Shown here piece by piece: positions 1 to 6,807 of a stretch of DNA of 13,852 bases. The notes beneath the pieces were generated by a model. The model was not told where the DNA came from. It saw only the letters and a list, made by a program, of their open reading frames with translations, and ran no database searches. The stretch covers positions 1-13,852 of the forward strand of contig JBKCHO010000111.1 of assembly GCA_046302815.1 (NCBI GenBank). Direction: 5' to 3'. The stretch's first letter is position 1. Each line of letters opens with the position of its first letter. This DNA is from JALRAP01 sp046302815 (lineage in GTDB: Bacteria; Bacteroidota; Bacteroidia; AKYH767-A; OLB10). Position numbers and translations under genes: made by a program.

Positions 1-2
1 GT

Positions 3-974
3 TTAGCATACAACACCTACCTAATTAACCCTACGCAAGCCGATACATTCCTTTACGACGGAGTGATCCCAAATGGAGGAGTTACCCAGAGCATGGTCAT
101 CGAGTCAAATGGCTCCATGGGAGAGCTGTCGCTTGGTCTTGCCGGAAGAATTGAAGAAACATTTATGGTTGGACTGAGTCTCTCATTCCCAAACATCGAA
201 TATGAGGAGTTGAAAACCTATACAGAGACGGATGAGGAGGGTACAGTATTCGTTGCAGACACATCATTACTCTACAGAGATTTCAAATCCTTGAAATACG
301 AAAACTATTTAAAAACAACCGGAAACGGATTTAACATGAAACTGGGTGCTATATTCCAGCCCATTGATTGGCTCAGGACTGGACTGGCCATTCATACGCC
401 AACTTGGTTTTTCATGAGCGATATTTATAACTCAAAAATGCAATCCGTATTTTCAAATAACAGGTTTGAAGATTTTTCTCCCGACGGAAACTACACTTAC
501 AGGCTCAGAACCAGCTGGAGAACGATAGCAAGCTTAGGGTTCATTTTTGGAAAATCAGGACTTCTAAGTCTAGAGGGTGAATTGGTGCAATATCCAAGGG
601 CAAAGCTCGGATCAAGTGACTACAATTTTATGAATGAAAACCAAATAATCAAAACCGTTTACAAATCATCCACCTTTAATTTCAGGGCAGGTGGAGAATG
701 GCGCTACGAACCCTTTAGTCTCCGCGCAGGCGCTGCTTATTATGGCACTCCCTTTAACGATGCTTTTACGAATAAGGTCACCGATCAAAGCACTTGGATC
801 TTTTCCGGTGGGGCTGGCTACAGAGGAAAGAAGTATTACTTCGATTTCGCCTTCGTATATTATGAAAGAGGCGAATCCATCAGTCCCTACTATTTAAGCT
901 ATGAACCAACACCTGCGGCAACTGCCAAAAGATTTGAAAGCCGCGTAGTGACCACTTTTGGTTGGAAGTTTTAG
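3..974 (+). CDS. FadL/TodX (OmpP1)-like outer-membrane transport protein, 5' truncated by window edge
   Basis: The reading frame is open from base 3 to the stop at 972-974 (about 323 residues), so the N-terminus with its signal peptide lies outside the window. The GTG at 63 is in frame but is only an internal valine. The visible part has alternating polar and hydrophobic strands. A block near 'KLGAIFQPIDWLRTGLAIHTP' and aromatic-rich tracts are typical of Bacteroidota OmpP1/FadL/TodX barrels. The chain ends in Gly-Trp-Lys-Phe, and a terminal Phe is the usual recognition signal for the BAM insertion machinery. Known members move hydrophobic molecules such as fatty acids or aromatics across the outer membrane; the substrate here cannot be told. 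The plug (N-terminal hatch) is not visible. The gene converges on the M16 peptidase with only 15 bp between the stops and no visible terminator hairpin there. Confidence 0.72.
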   Translation, partial: LAYNTYLINPTQADTFLYDGVIPNGGVTQSMVIESNGSMGELSLGLAGRIEETFMVGLSLSFPNIEYEELKTYTETDEEGTVFVADTSLLYRDFKSLKYENYLKTTGNGFNMKLGAIFQPIDWLRTGLAIHTPTWFFMSDIYNSKMQSVFSNNRFEDFSPDGNYTYRLRTSWRTIASLGFIFGKSGLLSLEGELVQYPRAKLGSSDYNFMNENQIIKTVYKSSTFNFRAGGEWRYEPFSLRAGAAYYGTPFNDAFTNKVTDQSTWIFSGGAGYRGKKYYFDFAFVYYERGESISPYYLSYEPTPAATAKRFESRVVTTFGWKF

Positions 975-989
975 TCTTGTATAATGAGC

Positions 990-2240
990 TTAATTTCTAT
1001 CCGTTGAGCTCTTATAATGTAAGCTTGACATTTGATCGGTGTTAGCAATCTCATTGGCTACATCCATGATTTCATTTGATGTGACGCCGTCTATACCTTT
1101 CATTACGGAAACCAGATCCATTGGACGGCCATAAAGCAATACATTTCTTGCATTGTTCAACATAAATCCGGGTCTGTTTTCCTGGGCTATAGCTATTTGA
1201 CCTTTCAATTGATACTTGTAGCTATGCAGTTTTATTTTTGAAATCCGATTACGCTGAAGTTCATGCACCTCCTTCCAAACCAAATCTCTACACCGACTAA
1301 AAAAAACCGGGTCGGTGGCAAAATATATGCTGAAAATACCGCAATCTGAAAAAGTGTTGTAAGATGATTCTATTTGGTAAGTATAGCCATACTTCTCTCT
1401 TATTTTAAGATTCAACCTAGAGTTCATACCTGGACCACCGAGAATGTTGTTCAATAAGAATAGTGCAAAGCGTTTGGGGGATTTTGATCCATATGCCCGA
1501 CCTCCGCAAATAAAATGGTCGTGGGCGGTTGGTCTTTGAAGAACCTTGTTGACCGGCTTCAACCTCCGAAGTCCAGCTGCCTGCTTCAAGATTTTTGAAT
1601 CTTTGCCTCTTACCTTGAAATTTGACTCAACTACATCAACTACCAAACCCAAAGGCAATGCACCAACATAGGAAAACACCATGCGGTTTGAGATATAGTT
1701 CAACTTCGTAAACTCCAATAAATCTTTCCTAGAAAACGATCGAACACTTGTTTCCGTTCCAAGAATTGGATTGCCAACAGGATGTCCTTTGAAAACCATC
1801 GCCTCGAAATCCTCGAAAATCTGTTCGGAGGGATTATCCAAGTAAGAGTTGATCTCGTCCAAAACCACCCCTTTTTCCACAGCTATCTCTTTATCCGGGA
1901 ATGATGGATTGAGAACAATATCGGCTATCAGCTCCACAGCCCTTTCAAAATGTAAATGCAACATCGAAGCATGTATGCATGTTTCTTCCTTGGTGGTATA
2001 GCCATTCAATTCGCCGCCAACCGATTCAAGACGGTTTAAAACCTGAAAAGCATTACGCTTTTTAGTCCCTTTGAAAATCACATGCTCTATGAAATGGGCC
2101 AAACCAACCTTTCCGTCAGGCTCATTGCGACCACCTGCCAAAATCATCAAGCCGCAATGAGATACAGTGCCAGGAGAGTGGTGGTACACCAATTTTAATC
2201 CGTTAGGGAAAACATGAAGTTGGGAAGATGGAAATTCCAT
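990..2240 (-). CDS. M16 family zinc metallopeptidase (mitochondrial processing peptidase / PqqL-like)
   Basis: About 416 residues from the ATG at 2240. The inverted zinc motif HxxEH is intact as His49-Phe-Ile-Glu52-His53, followed by FKGT. The third zinc ligand is Glu129, 76 residues after the second His, in 'VVLDEINSYLDNP'. This is the spacing seen in catalytic M16 subunits, so it should be an active peptidase rather than an inactive partner. The C-terminal half carries 'GGPGMNSRLNLKIREKYGY', the substrate-binding segment of the family. Length fits a single M16B unit. An in-frame ATG at 2309 would add 23 residues, but these overlap acs and do not resemble the family, so I chose 2240. The gene starts 22 bp after the acs stop and is probably co-transcribed with it. 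No signal peptide is seen, so a cytoplasmic role is likely. The substrate is unknown. Confidence 0.85.
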   Translation of the reverse strand: MEFPSSQLHVFPNGLKLVYHHSPGTVSHCGLMILAGGRNEPDGKVGLAHFIEHVIFKGTKKRNAFQVLNRLESVGGELNGYTTKEETCIHASMLHLHFERAVELIADIVLNPSFPDKEIAVEKGVVLDEINSYLDNPSEQIFEDFEAMVFKGHPVGNPILGTETSVRSFSRKDLLEFTKLNYISNRMVFSYVGALPLGLVVDVVESNFKVRGKDSKILKQAAGLRRLKPVNKVLQRPTAHDHFICGGRAYGSKSPKRFALFLLNNILGGPGMNSRLNLKIREKYGYTYQIESSYNTFSDCGIFSIYFATDPVFFSRCRDLVWKEVHELQRNRISKIKLHSYKYQLKGQIAIAQENRPGFMLNNARNVLLYGRPMDLVSVMKGIDGVTSNEIMDVANEIANTDQMSSLHYKSSTDRN

Positions 2241-2262
2241 AGAATGGGATTCAATTAAAAAT

Positions 2263-4161
2263 TCATTTTTTTGAACCTGCCATAATCTGTTCCACAACAG
2301 ATGGATCAAGCAAGGTGGAAGTATCCCCTAAATTTGCCGTATCACCTTCAGCTATTTTACGCAGTATCCTTCGCATAATTTTACCAGACCTTGTTTTCGG
2401 AAGACCGGGTACCACTTGAATCTTATCCGGTTTAGCGATAGGTCCAATTACTTTTGTAACAACATCTAGTATCTCTTTTTCCAAAACGACAAAATCATTG
2501 GGAGACTTGTCGCAAATAACAAAGGCATAAATACCCTGTCCTTTTATGGAATGGGGGTACCCGACAACAGCCGATTCAACAACGATTGGATGCTCATTTA
2601 TCGCATTCTCCACCTCAGCAGTACCTAAACGATGTCCGGATACATTAATAACATCATCTACCCTACCTATGATTCTGTAGTAACCATCTTCATCGCGACG
2701 GCATCCATCGCCTGTGAAATACAATCCGGGGTAAGTAGAAAAATAGTTTGTTCTGCAACGCTCGTGATCACCATAAGTTGTTCGAAGCATTCCCGGCCAA
2801 GGAAACGAAATACACAAATTACCCTCAACATTGTTACCCTCAATAATAATACCATTGCCATCGACCAGCACCGGTCTTATCCCTGGTAAAGGCAAGGTTG
2901 CGAAAGTGGGTTTCTCTTTGGTAATTCCCGCAAGAGGCGAAATCATAACTCCACCGGTTTCGGTTTGCCACCAAGTATCAACAATCGGGCATTTTCCATT
3001 TCCAATATGCTTGTGGTACCATTCCCAAGCCTCCTGGTTGATAGGTTCACCAACGGAACCGAGTACTTTCAATGAATTCAAATCGTACGGTTTCACATAA
3101 TCCAACCCAAACGCCTCCAAAGCGCGTATAGCCGTGGGCGCAGTATATAAAATTTGGACTTGATGTTTATCTACGATTTGCCAGAATCGACCAGCGTCAG
3201 GGAAAGTAGGAACACCCTCAAACATTAGATTCTTAGCTCCTGCGAGCAGTGGCCCGTATGCAATGTATGAATGTCCTGTAATCCAACCCAAATCGGCAGT
3301 ACACCAATAAAGAGATTCTTGCTCATATTGAAAGACATTCACAAAGGTATACCAAGCATAAACCATGTAACCTCCGCAGGTATGAACAACACCCTTGGGT
3401 TTACCCGTAGATCCGGAAGTATAAAGAATGAAAAGCATATCTTCAGAGTCCATGATTTCAGGATCACACCAGTTTGGCTGTTTTGGCACCAAATCATGCC
3501 ACCAATAGTCTCTATCAGGAATCATGCTAATTGCTGTTCCGGTCCTCTTCAATGTGACGGTATTTTTTACAATTGGACAATCCAGCAATGCTTCATCTAC
3601 AACACTTTTGATTGGTATTTCCTTTGAACCCCGAAAAGCACCATCGGAAGTGATTACTACGCTGCAACCCGCATCATTGATTCTTTCTCTTAGCGAGGAG
3701 GCAGAAAATCCAGCAAAAACTACGGAATGCACTGCTCCAATCCGAGCGCAGGCCAAAACGGAGAATAACAACTCAGGCACCATTGGCATATAGATGCAAA
3801 CCCTATCGCCCTTTCTGACACCTATTGATTTTAGTGCATTGGCGCACTTGCATACCTCATCCAATAATTGACTATATGAATAGTATCGGTTGGGTTCATT
3901 GGGATCATTTCCCTCCCAAATAATAGCTGTTCTATTGGGATTAGTTTTTACATGCCTATCGAGACAATTGATGGTAATATTCAATTTGCCACCTAAAAAC
4001 CACTTCACATCAAAGGAATCAAAATCCCACTCGAGAACCCTATCCCACTTTTTATTCCAATAGAAGCCTGAGGCTACATCCGACCAAAATCCTTCGGGAT
4101 CAGAAACACTTCTTTGATAATGTGATTGATACTCTTCAATTGAACTTATCCGATTATACAT
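2263..4161 (-). CDS. acs: acetyl-CoA synthetase (AMP-forming)
   Basis: 632 residues, the normal length. It converts acetate, ATP and CoA to acetyl-CoA through acetyl-AMP in the cytoplasm. All adenylate-forming motifs are present in order: the P-loop 'YTSGSTGKPKGVVHT' at 247-261; the acyl-pocket and adenine motif 'DTWWQTETGG' at 395-404, whose Trp pair restricts the pocket to acetate-sized acids; 'YFTGDG' at 481-486; the hinge 'GRVDDVINVSGHRLGTAEVE' at 499-518; and the catalytic Lys594 in 'PKTRSGKIMRRILRK'. That lysine is the site that protein acetyltransferases modify to switch off Acs in other bacteria, so similar control is plausible. The N-terminus 'EEYQSHYQRSVSDPEGFW' is typical. The ATG at 4161 follows an A/G-rich leader. 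A possible promoter lies in the 64-bp gap shared with the divergent lipoprotein gene. The M16 peptidase gene follows 22 bp downstream. Confidence 0.97.
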   Translation of the reverse strand: MYNRISSIEEYQSHYQRSVSDPEGFWSDVASGFYWNKKWDRVLEWDFDSFDVKWFLGGKLNITINCLDRHVKTNPNRTAIIWEGNDPNEPNRYYSYSQLLDEVCKCANALKSIGVRKGDRVCIYMPMVPELLFSVLACARIGAVHSVVFAGFSASSLRERINDAGCSVVITSDGAFRGSKEIPIKSVVDEALLDCPIVKNTVTLKRTGTAISMIPDRDYWWHDLVPKQPNWCDPEIMDSEDMLFILYTSGSTGKPKGVVHTCGGYMVYAWYTFVNVFQYEQESLYWCTADLGWITGHSYIAYGPLLAGAKNLMFEGVPTFPDAGRFWQIVDKHQVQILYTAPTAIRALEAFGLDYVKPYDLNSLKVLGSVGEPINQEAWEWYHKHIGNGKCPIVDTWWQTETGGVMISPLAGITKEKPTFATLPLPGIRPVLVDGNGIIIEGNNVEGNLCISFPWPGMLRTTYGDHERCRTNYFSTYPGLYFTGDGCRRDEDGYYRIIGRVDDVINVSGHRLGTAEVENAINEHPIVVESAVVGYPHSIKGQGIYAFVICDKSPNDFVVLEKEILDVVTKVIGPIAKPDKIQVVPGLPKTRSGKIMRRILRKIAEGDTANLGDTSTLLDPSVVEQIMAGSKK

Positions 4162-4207
4162 TTCCTTTTCAATTTGTGTATGAATTGCATACCTTAGCCA
4201 TACAGAA

Positions 4208-4238
4208 CAAAACTAAGAAATACCGGTGAAAGGAATAA
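4208..4238 (-). promoter_or_regulatory. candidate Bacteroidota-type promoter for acs
   Basis: Reading the minus strand, TAGTTTTG (4215-4208) matches the -7 consensus TAnnTTTG. TTA at 4238-4236, 20 bases upstream, is one base off the -33 TTG. The predicted transcript would have a leader of about 40 bases before the ATG at 4161. The -33 part overlaps the first codons of the divergent lipoprotein gene. The match is short and could be chance. Confidence 0.35.
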
Positions 4239-4747
4239 GCTGTATTGCATTAACTTTGATCTTAGCATTCTCGTTGGTCTCAGGGTGTGATAAAGTGGAC
4301 ACAGCCATTTCGGATGTAGAGAACTGTTCGGATGGAATTCTAAACAATGGTGAGCGTGAAATAGATTGCGGTGGCAGTAATTGCCAGTCTTGTCCTGCAA
4401 AAATGACTGCAATGGTCAATGGAGCAGAATGGAAACTTTCTGGAGCAACTATCTTTTCACAAGTAAACCCAGCCGGCAATAGTATTTTTTTAACAGGCAC
4501 AGACAGCAGCCTTAATTCCATATCGCTAATACACACCGGACCGTTTCAAGAGGGAACTTACACGCTTACAAGCGGATTATACTCCACACCACAACAAAAC
4601 TACACTTCAACTCAAGGTGATTTGATCATTTTGGAATGGGATTCGGAAGAGCGATTTATATCCGGACAATTTTCTTTCGATGCAGTCAACACCATTGGCG
4701 ACACCATACGAATACAAGAGGGCTATTTCGCTTTTGCGCCCTACTAG
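4226..4747 (+). CDS. putative lipoprotein with Cys-rich IDCGG motif and C-terminal DUF6252-like domain
   Basis: 173 residues with a GTG start; an in-frame TAA at 4214 rules out anything much longer. A lipoprotein signal peptide runs from residue 1 to 20, with lipobox Leu-Val-Ser-Gly-Cys21, so the mature protein should be lipid-anchored. Residues 34-57 hold a compact motif of four cysteines (C34, C48, C53, C56) interleaved with acidic and Asn residues: 'CSDGILNNGEREIDCGG' then 'CQSCP'. Motifs of this shape recur in secreted Bacteroidota proteins and look like a disulfide-tied, perhaps calcium-binding, loop. From about residue 60 the pattern 'MVNGAEWKLSGA', 'GTYTL', 'ISGQFSFDA' and 'TIRIQEGYF' resembles small beta-rich Bacteroidota lipoproteins annotated as DUF6252. 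The function is unknown. Its stop overlaps the stop of the convergent permease gene. Confidence 0.75.
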   Translation: MKGISCIALTLILAFSLVSGCDKVDTAISDVENCSDGILNNGEREIDCGGSNCQSCPAKMTAMVNGAEWKLSGATIFSQVNPAGNSIFLTGTDSSLNSISLIHTGPFQEGTYTLTSGLYSTPQQNYTSTQGDLIILEWDSEERFISGQFSFDAVNTIGDTIRIQEGYFAFAPY

Positions 4748-5586
4748 CGCAAGCTCACCAACCAGATACTGCCAAGCATGAGCATTATGGTTCCCATCCA
4801 TTGCCATTTGGTAAGACGCTCACCCAATTTGAAATAAGCGACCATCAATGAGACAGCGGGCTGTGTGAGGCAGAGCAAAGAAAAAATCAAGGGCGAAACT
4901 TGTCCGAGCACATAATTCGTACCTCCTACTCCTGCTACCGTTAAGAATCCAATCAACACAGGCAATTCCAATCCTTTGTTCATTCTTAAATCTCCAACTG
5001 GCCTAAACCAGTAAGCAATTGCCGATACGATAAGCACCATGCCTTCTTGTATTGCGGATAATTTCCAAAAAGCATCCCCTTTCGACATTTCAGAAAATGC
5101 GGGTATGGTTATGCCCCAGCAAAATGCGGCGAGCATGGCAAGGACCATCCCACGGTCGAATTCCATCTCAAGCAAATCTCGTCGGCTTATGAGCACGAAT
5201 CCAGCGGCAAGAACCACAGTGGGATAAAGAAACTCATATTCGAAAGAGTGGTTGAAAAAAAACACAGATGAGACAACACCCCAAAAGGAAATGAAAGCCA
5301 GCAAAGGAACCGATTTGCTTACAAAACCACTTCTAACACTTCTAACAAAACAAACCAATCCAACCAAGCTTAATGGGAGTGCCCATAAGGCATATAGCCA
5401 CTGTGTATCATTCCATGGTGTGCCAGCGCCTGCGAAATACAATATCAACAAAAAAGCAGGAAAGGTGATAAGAGATCGATTGGCCATGAGCCACCAAGAT
5501 GAAATGGATCGACCTTTAATTTTCCAAAGGCAGTTGGTCAATCCATAGGCGGCTTGCGAGCATACCAGCAAAATCAATGTAAGCAT
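4744..5586 (-). CDS. EamA/DMT-superfamily permease
   Basis: About 280 residues from the ATG at 5586, with ten hydrophobic stretches at roughly 2-20, 30-52, 62-80, 90-112, 118-134, 145-163, 172-192, 204-225, 229-251 and 256-278. This is the ten-helix plan of two EamA repeats. The second repeat ends with the typical run 'SLLCLTQPAVSLMVAYFKLGERLTKWQWMGT'; its 'QPAVS...F.LGERLT.WQW.G' pattern is characteristic of the drug/metabolite transporter superfamily. Such proteins export or import small metabolites across the inner membrane; the substrate cannot be predicted. An in-frame TTG two codons upstream (5592) is possible, but the ATG is the better start. The WYL regulator gene ends 41 bp upstream on the same strand, so read-through is possible, although a separate promoter is visible. 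Confidence 0.85.
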   Translation of the reverse strand: MLTLILLVCSQAAYGLTNCLWKIKGRSISSWWLMANRSLITFPAFLLILYFAGAGTPWNDTQWLYALWALPLSLVGLVCFVRSVRSGFVSKSVPLLAFISFWGVVSSVFFFNHSFEYEFLYPTVVLAAGFVLISRRDLLEMEFDRGMVLAMLAAFCWGITIPAFSEMSKGDAFWKLSAIQEGMVLIVSAIAYWFRPVGDLRMNKGLELPVLIGFLTVAGVGGTNYVLGQVSPLIFSLLCLTQPAVSLMVAYFKLGERLTKWQWMGTIMLMLGSIWLVSLR

Positions 5587-5589
5587 TCC

Positions 5590-5618
5590 CAAATGTAAAA
5601 AACGATCTAAAAAAACAA
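5590..5618 (-). promoter_or_regulatory. promoter (-33 TTG / -7 TAnnTTTG) for the DMT permease, nearly leaderless
   Basis: On the minus strand TTG at 5618-5616 is followed after 18 bases by TACATTTG at 5597-5590, an exact match to the Bacteroidota -7 box at near-ideal spacing. Only three bases separate the box from the ATG at 5586, so the transcript would begin at or very near the start codon. The background is AT-rich, which raises the chance of a coincidental match. Confidence 0.5.
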
Positions 5619-5627
5619 AAAATAGAA

Positions 5628-6692
5628 TTAGAAATCCCCGGGAGTACTGAAGTATGGTCGCTTTCCCTTCAAGTTTTCCTTCATTAAATCCAGTTTTTGA
5701 TCGATCAACTTCTTGAGTTCAGGCGGACCTAAAACCTGTATATGATCCAGCCACATCATGATCCAACCAATTAATTCTCGATTCAAGGTGGATTCAAATT
5801 CCATTATTAAGAGACCATTTTTATCCAAATGAAAACGCTGTGTCGAGTGCCATTTCCTTTTTTGTATGAAAGGGTTATGGAATCCATTCGAACCGCTTTT
5901 ATCGGAAGGGTGAAAAGCAAGCTTGATATGGTGTTGAGGCCCCTTTGAATACGTGATTCCGAAGCGCTTGTTGAGCATACCCATAACCTGTTCATGGGTG
6001 AATTGTTTCTTGAAATGCTTATCCGTGGGTATCAACTTCAAAATACTTTCGAAATCCAAGAACAGGAGCTCCCTTGCATCAGATTTAGTAGCCGTAATGA
6101 ACAATGAGCCCCGATGAGACACTAGACAATGTAAATGATACAGGGCACTTTCAGGTTGAGGGTCTTCAGCCTGTAGTTGCTGAAGCAGCCTTACCTTCAC
6201 TACCGTTTTTTTATCAATGGCTTGAATGATCTCCTTGAGCAATCGACGATCCTTCTCCTGGTACTCGGCTTCTCCCCATCCTGTTAAAACCATATGATTG
6301 AAAATGGCTGGTCCCAGACCAGAAGAATCCAACGATTGCTGGATTTGCAACGACAACTTGTCAATATATTCAGAACCTATGGAACGAACATGCTGTCCCG
6401 AAAGTCGGCTTAAGAGTTGAAATCCAATAATAGCCTCATCTAAGCGATTCCTTTTAGCATCGGCATCAGGTTCCACATGCCATTTTTTTTCACGCAATTC
6501 GGACTCATTTGAAACAACTTTAAAGCCATTTTCGACAGCTAAAGACTGAATTTCGGTGAGGTATCTGTAAATGGTTCTTGGGCCTGCAGGAATATCATGG
6601 CTTTGACACCAACGGTGCAATTCTTCTACCGTGTGTGGTTTGGTCTTAAGCCGATTAAAAATCCTGAAAAGCCTTTCGCTTTTCTTTTGCAT
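5628..6692 (-). CDS. WYL-domain transcriptional regulator (HTH-WYL-WCX)
   Basis: 354 residues with a clear start at 6692. Residues 1-60 form a DeoR/HTH_11-type winged helix ('TVEELHRWCQSHDIPAGPRTIYRYLTEI' reads as helix-turn-recognition helix). Residues about 80-140 are a helical linker. About 150-260 is a WYL-like Sm-fold domain with 'LYHLHCLVSHRGSLFITA' and 'RELLFLDFESILKL'. About 280-350 is the WCX extension, ending in 'RELIGWIMMWLDHIQVLGPPELKKLI', a hallmark of these proteins. The signature Trp-Tyr-Leu is replaced by Ser-Leu-Phe-Ile, so the ligand pocket has diverged. WYL proteins bind nucleotides or nucleic acid and usually repress or activate nearby genes. The permease 41 bp downstream is the obvious candidate target. 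No defence genes are adjacent. It has its own predicted promoter. Confidence 0.8.
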   Translation of the reverse strand: MQKKSERLFRIFNRLKTKPHTVEELHRWCQSHDIPAGPRTIYRYLTEIQSLAVENGFKVVSNESELREKKWHVEPDADAKRNRLDEAIIGFQLLSRLSGQHVRSIGSEYIDKLSLQIQQSLDSSGLGPAIFNHMVLTGWGEAEYQEKDRRLLKEIIQAIDKKTVVKVRLLQQLQAEDPQPESALYHLHCLVSHRGSLFITATKSDARELLFLDFESILKLIPTDKHFKKQFTHEQVMGMLNKRFGITYSKGPQHHIKLAFHPSDKSGSNGFHNPFIQKRKWHSTQRFHLDKNGLLIMEFESTLNRELIGWIMMWLDHIQVLGPPELKKLIDQKLDLMKENLKGKRPYFSTPGDF

Positions 6693-6710
6693 TAGGATAC
6701 TTTCTTATAA

Positions 6711-6718
6711 CAAACTTA
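6711..6718 (-). promoter_or_regulatory. -7 promoter box (TAAGTTTG) upstream of the WYL regulator
   Basis: TAAGTTTG on the minus strand matches TAnnTTTG exactly and lies 18 bases before the ATG at 6692, giving a leader of roughly a dozen bases. No TTG is seen at the expected -33 distance, so only half of the promoter is supported. Confidence 0.4.
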
Positions 6719-6760
6719 ACCAAAAAGAATGGATAAAACCACATCTAACATCCATGAACG

Positions 6761-6788
6761 AAAAGAGCCCCCTAAAAAGGAGGCTCTT
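6761..6788 (-). terminator. intrinsic terminator of the S46 peptidase gene
   Basis: AAGAGCC at 6763-6769 pairs with GGCTCTT at 6782-6788. The stem continues with CCT/AGG after one mismatch, giving about ten paired bases around a short A-rich loop. Read on the minus strand, the hairpin ends in TTTT (6764-6761). It lies 20 bases past the S46 stop at 6808 and ahead of the WYL promoter box, so it should insulate the two genes. Confidence 0.75.
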
Positions 6789-6807
6789 ACATGTTTGAAA
6801 TTGAAAA

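Noticed and set aside
63..974. GTG at 63 as the true start of the FadL-like gene
   Set aside because: The frame stays open to the window edge with family-like sequence before the GTG, and no signal peptide follows it, so the gene is truncated by the window.
2240..2309. M16 peptidase start at the upstream ATG (2309), overlapping acs by 47 bases
   Set aside because: The extra 23 residues have no family likeness and overlap the well-supported acs C-terminus. The ATG at 2240 begins right before the conserved N-terminal domain.
3271..3627. 118-codon open frame antisense to acs
   Set aside because: It lies wholly inside a clearly coding, conserved gene and its translation resembles no protein I know.
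4190..4197. TACCTTAG as promoter box for the lipoprotein gene
   Set aside because: One mismatch to the consensus, and the nearest TTG is only 13 bases upstream; not strong enough to list.
5628..6692. WYL regulator as marker of an anti-phage defence island
   Set aside because: No nuclease, helicase, restriction or abortive-infection gene is within the window; the neighbours are metabolic and transport genes.
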